Of a stretch of 6,084 bases of DNA, positions 1-5,722 are shown piece by piece. Source of the stretch: JAAYYM01 sp964483395. GTDB taxonomy: Bacteria; Bacillota; Clostridia; Lachnospirales; Lachnospiraceae. The position numbers and the translations under genes are program-made. The notes under the pieces are model-generated. The model had not been told where the DNA came from. It worked only from the letters and a program-made list of their open reading frames with translations, and ran no database searches. The DNA is taken from assembly GCA_964483395.1 (NCBI GenBank), contig CAZABT010000139.1, positions 1-6,084 on the forward strand, in the 5' to 3' direction. Each line of letters starts with the position of its first letter. Within the stretch, counting starts at the first letter, position 1.

Positions 1-41
1 GCTGCTGACAGTATCACTGCCAATAATTTGTTCCTTCTCAT
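1..41 (-). CDS. 5' end of an exported protein, probably a solute-binding lipoprotein (partial)
   Basis: Read leftward, an ATG at 41-39 begins MRRNKLLAVILSA and runs off the window edge. Arg-Arg-Asn-Lys followed by a hydrophobic run is the start of a signal peptide. A strong AGGAGG lies about 5 nt upstream (complement of 45-51). The divergent neighbour is an AraC/cupin regulator; in Lachnospiraceae that arrangement commonly pairs with sugar ABC-transporter substrate-binding lipoproteins. That identity is inference from context only, since no lipobox or mature residues are visible. The start and the exported nature are well supported, but the function is not. Confidence 0.6.
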   Translation of the reverse strand, partial: MRRNKLLAVILSA

Positions 42-59
42 AATAACCTCCTGTAGGAT

Positions 60-80
60 GTAACTGCCCCATGCAGTTAC
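60..80 (-). promoter_or_regulatory. Perfect 8-bp inverted repeat in the leader of the leftward gene
   Basis: GTAACTGC (60-67) and GCAGTTAC (73-80) are exact reverse complements separated by 5 nt. The element sits directly upstream of the ribosome binding site of the leftward exported-protein gene. It could be a leader RNA hairpin or a dimeric operator, perhaps for the divergent AraC regulator. The sequence alone does not decide between these. Confidence 0.5.
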
Positions 81-99
81 TTTGTTGTTTATGAGTGCA

Positions 100-108
100 A
101 TATTACCA
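100..108 (-). promoter_or_regulatory. Candidate extended -10 for the leftward exported-protein gene
   Basis: The complement reads TGGTAATAT, an extended -10 (TGn) with a 4/6 hexamer. No good -35 hexamer lies at the expected distance. Transcription would begin near position 93, leaving a leader of about 50 nt that includes the inverted repeat at 60-80. A weak -35 would fit an activator-dependent promoter, as expected beside an AraC-family gene. Confidence 0.3.
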
Positions 109-180
109 TTTATTTTTGATGATTTCTACAAAAAAATAGACATCTTACATCCAAATTACAGTTTTTTTGTGATTATGCTC

Positions 181-210
181 TTGCAATTACCCTCCGGAAA
201 GTAGTATATT
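181..210 (+). promoter_or_regulatory. Candidate promoter of the AraC-family regulator
   Basis: TTGCAA (181-186) and TATATT (205-210) are separated by 18 nt. They match the sigma-A consensus hexamers at 4/6 and 5/6. The regulator start codon lies about 55 nt downstream. The region is very AT-rich, so chance matches are possible. Confidence 0.35.
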
Positions 211-265
211 TATCATATATATTAATAGGAAATCATTCAATCAAAAAATGATGGGAGTGCTGCAT

Positions 266-1069
266 ATGAGCGGAATCCGCATAGACAAAATGAAGCGATC
301 CTCCAGCTTCTCCATGGCAAAGGATCACGTTCATGATTATTATGAACTGTATACAGTGCTGTCAGGACAGTGCCGTTTCTTCGTAGAGACCAACATCTTT
401 TCTGTTTCCGCAGGAAACGGTGTTATCATTTCCCCCGGCACCCTGCATCACACGACTGCATACTCCGGTGCCTCCTATGAACGTTTTATCATCTATTTCA
501 ATCAGGAGGATATTCTTCCCGCCGTATGGCAGGAAGCAGTCAGCGTTATGCCCGATTTCTTTGAATCAAGAAAGATTCCCCTCCCCTCCTACCATCATAA
601 GGAGTTGGCAGAGCTGCTGCAGAAAATCCACATTGAAGCAAAGTCCGACAATGCCTCCTTGCTGCTGACCTGCTATGTGCACGAGCTTCTGCTTCTGCTG
701 GTACGCTATCAGGACATCACTACGGTCCAAAATGAGATTTCCGATCCGACCGCCGCTGCCATTTCACAGGCGGCTGAATATATATCCGCCAACCTGATCG
801 AGGACATCACTCTGGAAGATGCTGCCGGAGTTGCTAATCTGAGTTCCACCTACTTCTCTAAAAAATTCAAGGAACTGACAGGTGTCGGCTTCAAAGAATA
901 TGTCAATCATCAGCGCATCAAGCAGGCCTCCTCGCTGCTGCTGCAGACCAATCATTCCATTACCGAAATATCCGAGGAATGTGGCTTTCACAACAGCAAT
1001 TATTTCGGCGACCTGTTCAAGCAAATGCGAGGTGTCTCGCCAAGTGTCTACCGAAAAATGAAGATCTGA
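266..1069 (+). CDS. AraC-family transcriptional regulator with N-terminal cupin sensor
   Basis: This is a 267-residue regulator of the typical AraC size. Residues about 17-80 match the AraC-binding cupin pattern (HVHDYYELYTVLSG, then a GNGVIISPGTLHH turn), expected to sense a small ligand such as a sugar. Residues about 168-264 are the paired helix-turn-helix DNA-binding domain: ITLEDAAGVANLSSTYFSKK is the first HTH, and SITEISEECGF-NYF-F---G-SPSVYRK the second, with the usual family signature. I chose the ATG at 266 because GGGAG (253-257) lies 8 nt before it. Upstream in-frame ATGs at 248 and 251 have only a distant AGGA. It is transcribed divergently from a probable exported protein at 1-41, the likely target. 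The ligand and the activator or repressor role cannot be read from the sequence. Confidence 0.93.
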   Translation: MSGIRIDKMKRSSSFSMAKDHVHDYYELYTVLSGQCRFFVETNIFSVSAGNGVIISPGTLHHTTAYSGASYERFIIYFNQEDILPAVWQEAVSVMPDFFESRKIPLPSYHHKELAELLQKIHIEAKSDNASLLLTCYVHELLLLLVRYQDITTVQNEISDPTAAAISQAAEYISANLIEDITLEDAAGVANLSSTYFSKKFKELTGVGFKEYVNHQRIKQASSLLLQTNHSITEISEECGFHNSNYFGDLFKQMRGVSPSVYRKMKI

Positions 1070-1107
1070 TTCTTTTATTCAATCTTTTTGAATGAAATGA
1101 ATCTTTT
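1068..1107 (+). terminator. AU-rich intrinsic terminator-like stem after the regulator
   Basis: The stem begins inside the stop codon. GATTC TTTT ATTCAA (1068-1082) pairs with TTGAAT (1088-1093), GAAA (1094-1097) and GAATC (1099-1103), with one bulged T at 1098, one G-U pair and a 5-nt loop. TTTT (1104-1107) and a pyrimidine-rich run follow. The stem is long but AT-rich, so termination may be only partial and some read-through into the aquaporin gene is possible. Confidence 0.45.
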
Positions 1108-1131
1108 CTCTTATATTTTGCAAATAATTTT

Positions 1132-1160
1132 CCGACATATAATGTAATATGTGTTATGAT
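1132..1160 (+). promoter_or_regulatory. Candidate promoter of the aquaporin gene
   Basis: CCGACA (1132-1137) and TATGAT (1155-1160) are 17 nt apart and match the consensus at 4/6 and 5/6. A perfect TATAAT also lies at 1138-1143 but lacks a good -35 at the right distance, so two overlapping promoters are possible. The TATGAT hexamer falls inside the palindrome at 1153-1174, a position expected for repressor control. Confidence 0.4.
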
Positions 1161-1174
1161 GAAAACATCATAAC
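1153..1174. promoter_or_regulatory. Perfect palindrome (9-bp arms, AAAA centre) upstream of the aquaporin
   Basis: GTTATGATG (1153-1161) and CATCATAAC (1166-1174) are exact reverse complements around AAAA. The element overlaps a candidate -10 and ends 6 nt before the AAGGAGG ribosome binding site (1181-1187). It has the geometry of a dimeric repressor operator. As RNA it would be a stem-loop next to the ribosome binding site. The cognate regulator is unknown. Confidence 0.55.
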
Positions 1175-1196
1175 AACTCAAAGGAGGAACTGTTTT

Positions 1197-1889
1197 ATGA
1201 AGAAATACGTTGCAGAATTTATCGGTACTTTTGTTTTGGTTGTTTTCGGCTGTGGCAGCGCCGTTGCTGCCAACACCCTGCTGTCCAATGCCGGTCAGCC
1301 GATTCCGTTGGCTCTGTCCACACTCTTGATTGCATTTGCGTTCGGTCTCGTGATCGTTGCCATGGCATACTCCATCGGTAATGTATCCGGCTGTCACATC
1401 AATCCCGCCGTATCACTTGCCATGCTGATTCTCGGCAAGCTCGAGATCAAGGATTTCGTTGGCTACATACTCGCACAGGTAATCGGTGCAATTGCAGGTG
1501 CCGGTGTCCTCGTGTTTATGTTCGGCTCCAATGCAAGTCTCGGCACAAACGGATATGGTGCCGCCAGTGCTCTTGGAATCAACGCCGGTCAGGCATTTGT
1601 TGTAGAAGTGATTCTGACCTTTGTATTTGTCATTGCGATCATTGGAGTTACCTCCAAGATTGAAAACAGTGCTGTTGCCGGTATCGTGATTGGTTTGGCT
1701 CTTGTGCTGGTACATATTCTCGGTATTCCCTTTACAGGAACCTCCGTCAATCCTGCAAGAAGCTTAGGCCCCGCTATTGTAGCAGGCGGCACAGCAATTA
1801 CACAGGTGTGGGTATTTATACTCGCTCCGCTCGCAGGCGGCGCACTTGCTGCATTTGTTTATAAGTTCATCTCTTCTGAAGACAAATAA
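1197..1889 (+). CDS. aqpZ: AqpZ-type aquaporin (MIP family water channel)
   Basis: This 230-residue integral membrane protein is the usual length for bacterial aquaporins and is hydrophobic throughout, consistent with six helices plus two half-helices. Both pore motifs are intact: HINPAV (Asn69-Pro-Ala) and SVNPARS (Asn185-Pro-Ala). By comparison with E. coli AqpZ, the selectivity filter is Phe49, His173, Thr182 and Arg188, the water-selective set; glycerol facilitators lack this His. The N-terminal AEFIGTF-V-GCGSAV also matches AqpZ. It should conduct water across the cytoplasmic membrane during osmotic change. The ATG at 1197 follows AAGGAGG by 9 nt; the in-frame ATG at 1149 has no such site and would add a non-homologous leader. 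Cys66, three residues before the first NPA Asn, is notable. The gene appears monocistronic, between its own promoter region and a strong terminator. Confidence 0.93.
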   Translation: MKKYVAEFIGTFVLVVFGCGSAVAANTLLSNAGQPIPLALSTLLIAFAFGLVIVAMAYSIGNVSGCHINPAVSLAMLILGKLEIKDFVGYILAQVIGAIAGAGVLVFMFGSNASLGTNGYGAASALGINAGQAFVVEVILTFVFVIAIIGVTSKIENSAVAGIVIGLALVLVHILGIPFTGTSVNPARSLGPAIVAGGTAITQVWVFILAPLAGGALAAFVYKFISSEDK

Positions 1890-1908
1890 GCCTGATCCAT
1901 TCAACATC

Positions 1909-1950
1909 AACAGCCGCCACTTCTGTATTTGCATGAGTGGCGGCTGTTTT
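1909..1950 (+). terminator. Strong intrinsic terminator after the aquaporin
   Basis: AACAGCCGCCACT (1909-1921) pairs perfectly with AGTGGCGGCTGTT (1936-1948), giving a 13-bp GC-rich stem with a 14-nt loop. It is followed by a T run and T-rich sequence on the plus strand. The gene converging from the right ends at 1987. On that strand the sequence after the stem is poor in U, so the element is chiefly a plus-strand terminator, though it may also slow leftward polymerase. Confidence 0.85.
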
Positions 1951-1970
1951 ATGTTCTCTTTTATGTTCTC
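1947..1970. repeat. Tandem duplication of a 12-bp T-rich unit
   Basis: TTTTATGTTCTC occurs twice in direct succession (1947-1958 and 1959-1970). A third, degenerate copy with three mismatches follows at 1971-1982. The array extends the T-rich tail of the aquaporin terminator up to the stop codon of the convergent peptidase gene. It is probably a replication-slippage product. Confidence 0.6.
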
Positions 1971-1986
1971 TTTTCTGCTCTGTTAA

Positions 1987-4745
1987 TTAATATGACGTTC
2001 TGCTGTTCTGCATGTCCTCACGCAGTTCAGCCTCTGTGATCTTTCCACCCTGTACCTTAAACTGAACGACTGGTGAATAATATTCATCGCCTCTGGTGTC
2101 ACGAACTGTAATGTATTCCATATAAGTTCCGTTTTCCAGTGTATGATCCTCAATCTTAGTGTAAGGGCTATATCTGAATTTCTTTCCGTATTCCTCAAAT
2201 TCCGCATCATCCGATGCATAATTGGATTCATAAATAGGCTGCAGCCTGTCTCCGACCCTGAGGTTATTGACATTACGTCCCACAACATCTGCTGAAGTTG
2301 CATCGCTCATAGGACTTGCTCCGAGAATGCTGATTTCCTCCTGATCAAAATCATATGCGAGGATCAGATAATACTCCTCTCCATTTAGCAGCACAGGCGC
2401 ACGATATCTGATCATGGAAGCTGTCTCATCAATGATTTCCACCGCAAGCATATGACCATCTATGGACATCCATTCACCATCAAAATCCGTAAAGATTCTT
2501 CCTGTATCCTCCAGTCCTAAAAAGCAGTCCTCTCCATAATAAATAATCTGTTCCGTATCCTCATCGTATTTGGCAAGATTCAGTGTATAATCCTGTATCA
2601 GTCCAATCGCCTGCGCATCCAGTGACATGCTGAAATTTCCATCCTGTTCCACCTCTACCTCGACTGATGCCAATCCATCCAGGGCGGCTGTATCAAGCGG
2701 CTTTGCTTCTCCATACCCCTGACTCTCAGCATACGCCTGCAGTTCCTTGTTCAGGCAGCCTCCGAACTTATAGTAATAGAGTGCTCTGATATCCTGATTT
2801 TCGCAGATGTCTTCTACATAATTGATGTATTTTCTCAAGCTGTTCAAATTCTCAATCTCTGTCGGGAAATAAACGGAAATTCCCTGCGATTCTCTTGCAT
2901 AGGAGGTTGCCCTGCTGTACAGTACACAATCCCGAACCGCCTGTGCCGTCACGTCTGCACGCTCCGGATAATACTCACTCATATTGTCCATAAACAATCC
3001 AAGGTCTATCGTATTAAAAATGTTATAAACATCTTCTCCATAGCGTATTGAACTCGCTGCAGCTCTTCCGAGCGCTGCCATCGCTGCAGGATTCTTGATG
3101 CAGTCCTGAAGTGCCTGCTTAGCAAATGCTCCATAAGCCTCATAAGTCTCATGTGCTTTTGCAATGTCTACAACTGATAGTGTACTTTCATAATCAATGC
3201 CCAGCCAGTCCAACTGAATAGACTGATTTGCATAATACTCGATATAACTGTCTACGATTGCCTTGGATAGCTGTGCTCCGTTCATTTCCGGATGCTCTGC
3301 CAATTTGCCGAGCCATGCCGTATAGTCCCAGCCTTCTCCCGGCTCCAGCTCCTCACTGGCTACCAGATACTGTCCATATCCGTTCAATGCTTCTGCTGTT
3401 TCCAAGGATGCCATCAGACAGGCATCAAATCCAATGATCTCAAGCGGTGGTTTTGCTTCGTTCTTCGGATAGACAGCAGAAAGTGCCTCCGTCAGTTCCT
3501 TTAAGGACAGATGATCTCCACCAAAAAGATCCTCCCAGCAGAATCCAAATGCACCGCCTCCATGATTCCAAAAGATAAGCATCTGATGGTCGGCCGAATA
3601 ATCCTTCTTACAGAATGTCAGAAAATCCTTTAAGGTATCTACTTCACCCATATTCTGCACCGGGTTTTCTTCTATCATACGAAAGCCGTCCTGATCATAG
3701 AGAAATCTCTGTGTACGGTTGGGATTAATGCCGATATGACTCCACCTTGGAGAGCCACCAGTCTGATATACGATTTTAACATTTTCCGGAAGGTCGACAG
3801 CTAACATCTCATCAATATCCGTTGAAGCACATCCCGGATACTCCTCTGTACTTTTGTCAGTTTCACTCTCTGCGTCTGCCTGCTTCTCCTGAAGATACAT
3901 ATAGTCAGGCAAATCTATACCCTGTTCGTTGATCTCATCAACAAATCCCTGTATCTGCTTCTGCGTTTCCTTCTTGCCGTTTTCTTCAAACTCTTTGGCC
4001 TGTGCCTCTAAAAGATACTTGGTAACCGAAGACAGTTCGTTCATATCGTGGCTTTCCAGATTACTTCCTGACATATATACATAGATTGCCCATGTATCTC
4101 CGGACGGATTTTCCTTCATGGCATCAATGGTCGCTGCCCCTTCTTCATCCGGTGCTGCAATCGCAAGAAGCTCTTCCTCCGATGCCTGCTGCTGACACGA
4201 ATATTCATAATATGCATTTATAGCCGCCGGAAGGATCAGCCCTATGGTCACAAAGCCCAGAAGCCCCACGGCAACGACAGCAATCAGCACCCGCTTCAGC
4301 CAGTACCATACTTTCTTTTTCAAGGAAAGTCCCTTGTATGCTTCCTTCCTCTTGTTCCGCTTCTCAGCCTTTTTTGCTTTTCTCTTTTTCTTTCTTTCAG
4401 TCCTGCTTGTCTTATGTTTCCGCTGCTGCGCTTCTGCCTGCTCTGGNNNNNNNNNNNNNNNNNNNNNNNNNNNNNNNNNNNNNNNNNNNNNNNNNNNNNN
4501 NNNNNNNNNNNNNNNNNNNNNNNNNNNNNNNNNNNNNNNNNNNNNNCTTCTGCCTGCTCCGGCTGCTGCGCTTCTGCCTGCTTCGACTGCTGCGCTTCTG
4601 CCTGCTCTGGCTTCAGCGCTTCTGCCTGTTCCGGCCGCTGCGCTTCTGTCTGCTTCGACTGCTGTTCTTCTGCCTGCTCTGGCTTCTGCGCTTCTGCCTG
4701 CTCTGGAGCCTTGTTTGATTCTCGGTTCTTCGTATTTTCTTCCAT
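1987..4745 (-). CDS. Membrane-anchored clostripain-type cysteine peptidase (C11) with repeat-rich cytoplasmic tail; interrupted by an assembly gap
   Basis: This is a single gene read leftward, with 66 codons before and 819 after a 100-N gap. The order is: Met-Glu-Glu start; 8-residue PEQAEAQQ/SKQAEAQQ repeats (4706-4423); a polybasic stretch (4422-4312); one hydrophobic helix (VLIAVVAVGLLGFVTIGLIL); and an external domain. Peptidase C11 motifs are clear: FWNHGGG with catalytic His at 3564-3562, and GFDACLMAS with nucleophile Cys at 3420-3418. The Asp two residues before that Cys is expected to bind the basic P1 side chain, so Arg/Lys specificity is likely. A C-terminal region of about 230 residues looks beta-rich and is unassigned. 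Positive charges before the helix place the enzyme outside the cell. The ATG at 4745 has AAGGAGG 5 nt upstream; the in-frame ATG at 4763 has no such site. The gap length is wrong modulo 3, so naive translation splits the gene and starts at a TTG (4323). The substrate is unknown. Confidence 0.88.
4423..4706 (-). repeat. In-frame 24-bp tandem repeat coding 8-residue Glu/Gln/Ala units
   Basis: Consecutive 24-bp units encode PEQAEAQK, PEQAEEQQ, SKQTEAQR, PEQAEALK, PEQAEAQQ, SKQAEAQQ and the start of another PEQAE before the gap. A complete PEQAEAQQ (4446-4423) lies directly after it. Units alternate in a P, P, S order, which implies a higher-order 72-bp period. Since 24 is divisible by 3, gain or loss of units by slippage would change tail length without breaking the frame. 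The predicted product is low-complexity, helical or disordered, and cytoplasmic. Confidence 0.85.
4447..4546. other. Assembly gap of 100 Ns inside the repeat
   Basis: The run is exactly 100 N, a conventional placeholder for a gap of unknown size, and it lies within the 24-bp repeat. The last partial unit before it leaves 8 nt to complete, and a whole unit begins right after it. If the register is kept, the true gap length is 8 plus a multiple of 24 (for example 80 or 104), which is 2 modulo 3. The placeholder is 1 modulo 3 and creates a false frameshift. Confidence 0.95.
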
Positions 4746-4750
4746 ATGTT

Positions 4751-4757
4751 CCTCCTT
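4751..4757 (-). promoter_or_regulatory. Ribosome binding site that decides the peptidase start
   Basis: The complement reads AAGGAGG, 5 nt before the ATG at 4745-4743. This favours the start MEENTKNR over the in-frame ATG 18 nt upstream (4763), whose upstream sequence has no comparable site. If the upstream ATG were used, this site would itself code for Lys-Glu-Glu. Confidence 0.7.
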
Positions 4758-4794
4758 GGTCATGATTTATTCTCTAATGGATATTGTCCTGCTT

Positions 4795-5523
4795 CTAGTC
4801 ATGCCATTCCTGCTCATCTTCATAGGTCTCACAAAATCTTGCCGAAACAGACAATGGTTCTCCTGCTTCATACAGATGCGATGTATCTCCAAAACCGATG
4901 ATACGGAAGGATGCTGTCCCCTTTCGGCGTTCCTCTGAAACGACCGTTGTAACTGAAGTTGGCGCCGCACATGCTCCATGCCATAAGATCATCGGTGATA
5001 TACCAAGCAAATGACTCAATATAACACATTGTACCCCAAAATGACAAAAGAAAACAAGCGTATCGTGATTGGCACAGTTCACATGATAACAGTTCTTCTC
5101 TCTTTGATATCCATGTGCAGACAAAAGCTGGTCAAACTCCGTAGTAACCCACTCATATTCCTCACGATTACGACCCTCCTGCATAATTTCCGTAGAGGCC
5201 CACTCTGTAGGATCATAATATATTTTCTCGTTCATCCAGTCCTGTGGAAGCCAGTCCCACGTAATCGACAGTTCCTCCTTGTCCGGACGGTGGATTCTCG
5301 GCGCATATTCCCGCAGCCATTCACATTCAACCGCTGTTCTGTTCATAGCCTTCAATGTCAGGGATGCTGTATCCCTTGCACGCCCCAATGGAGATACATA
5401 AAAATCCTTAACCTTGAGTTTTTCAATCCGGTGTGACAGAATTTCTGCCTCCCGCCAGCCCTTCTCGGTTAAGGAATCGATCGTATAGTCCGGGTCTCCG
5501 TGTCTGATAAATATTAACTTCAT
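4795..5523 (-). CDS. Histidine phosphatase superfamily protein (phosphoglycerate mutase-like)
   Basis: This is a 242-residue soluble protein with no signal peptide. The N-terminus MKLIFIRHGDPDY carries the RHG signature: His8 is the expected phosphohistidine nucleophile and Arg7 binds phosphate. SPLGRARDTA (44-53) supplies the second phosphate-binding Arg, probably Arg48. Glu72 in WLREY is the likely proton donor region. CHFG places the second catalytic His at 161. The branch-2-type RHGE/HD pattern is absent, so it belongs to the broad phosphatase/mutase branch 1. The substrate cannot be inferred, and there is no cobalamin or glycolytic context. The central 75-150 region, rich in Trp and Tyr, is longer than in minimal family members and may form the substrate lid. 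The ATG at 5523 follows AAAGGAG by 6 nt. The peptidase gene starts 49 nt downstream on the same strand with no visible terminator between, so co-transcription is likely. Confidence 0.9.
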   Translation of the reverse strand: MKLIFIRHGDPDYTIDSLTEKGWREAEILSHRIEKLKVKDFYVSPLGRARDTASLTLKAMNRTAVECEWLREYAPRIHRPDKEELSITWDWLPQDWMNEKIYYDPTEWASTEIMQEGRNREEYEWVTTEFDQLLSAHGYQREKNCYHVNCANHDTLVFFCHFGVQCVILSHLLGISPMILWHGACAAPTSVTTVVSEERRKGTASFRIIGFGDTSHLYEAGEPLSVSARFCETYEDEQEWHD

Positions 5524-5594
5524 AGAAAACTCCTTTGCATTTTTTCTATTGATACATACGAATCAGTGATCAAACTATCACATATCTATTTTTC

Positions 5595-5623
5595 ATTTTA
5601 CACCTGTTTATGCAGAATGAACA
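5595..5623 (-). promoter_or_regulatory. Candidate promoter of the phosphatase-peptidase operon
   Basis: On the complement, TGTTCA (5623-5618) and TAAAAT (5600-5595) are 17 nt apart. The -10 is good (5/6) but the -35 is weak (3/6). Transcription would start about 65 nt before the phosphatase ATG. The -35 lies in the loop and arm of a 9-bp inverted repeat, ATGCAGAAT (5610-5618) with ATTCTGCAT (5631-5639), formed with the first tandem repeat unit. Confidence 0.3.
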
Positions 5624-5625
5624 GT

Positions 5626-5697
5626 CTGTGATTCTGCATGGGAATCTTACTGTGATTTTGCATGGGAATCTTACTGTGATTCTGCATGGTAATCTTG
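5626..5697. repeat. Three tandem copies of a 24-bp intergenic repeat
   Basis: The units are 5626-5649, 5650-5673 and 5674-5697. Each begins CTGTGATT and continues through TGCATGG to AATCTT. Unit 2 differs from unit 1 at one base; unit 3 differs at two. On the complement each unit reads as MQNHSKIP in one frame and CRITVRFP in another, so apparent small ORFs (5598-5687 and 5570-5701, minus strand) arise from the repeat. Neither has a ribosome binding site. A degenerate half-unit seems to continue beyond 5697. The last unit overlaps the -35 of a rightward promoter. Confidence 0.85.
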
Positions 5698-5722
5698 CCA
5701 TTGTTTCTATAGGCGCTATAAA
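5695..5722 (+). promoter_or_regulatory. Candidate rightward sigma-A promoter
   Basis: TTGCCA (5695-5700) and TATAAA (5717-5722) are 16 nt apart, each matching the consensus at 5/6. It is the best promoter by eye in the right-hand region. The spacer holds the repeated element TTGTTTCTATA (5701-5711). A TATAG-GCG-CTATA palindrome (5708-5720) covers part of the -10, both plausible operator positions. No gene starts convincingly downstream within the window. Confidence 0.45.

Noticed and set aside
1017..1792. Leftward ORFs opposite the end of the regulator and the aquaporin
   Set aside because: They are antisense shadows of confidently assigned genes and resemble no protein family.
4320..4763. 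Separate small repeat protein translationally coupled (TTGA overlap) to a TTG-started peptidase
   Set aside because: The frame after the N run that gives this reading loses the repeat at once, whereas the peptidase frame keeps an exact unit. The overlap depends on an arbitrary placeholder length.
4244..4938. Rightward Cys/Leu/Pro-rich ORFs opposite the peptidase tail
   Set aside because: They are antisense translations of the 24-bp repeat, pass through Ns, and have no ribosome binding site or recognisable domain.
5011..5436. Rightward 141-residue ORF
   Set aside because: It lies wholly antisense to the phosphatase gene, whose catalytic motifs are intact.
5565..5582. CRP-like TGTGA/TCAC site on the minus strand
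   Set aside because: The spacing between half-sites is 8 nt instead of 6, and CRP control is not expected in this lineage.
5626..5697. CRISPR array
   Set aside because: The 24-bp units abut directly with no variable spacers, and no cas gene is present.
5570..5701. Leftward 43-residue Cys/Arg-rich ORF
   Set aside because: It is the second open frame of the 24-bp tandem repeat and has no ribosome binding site.
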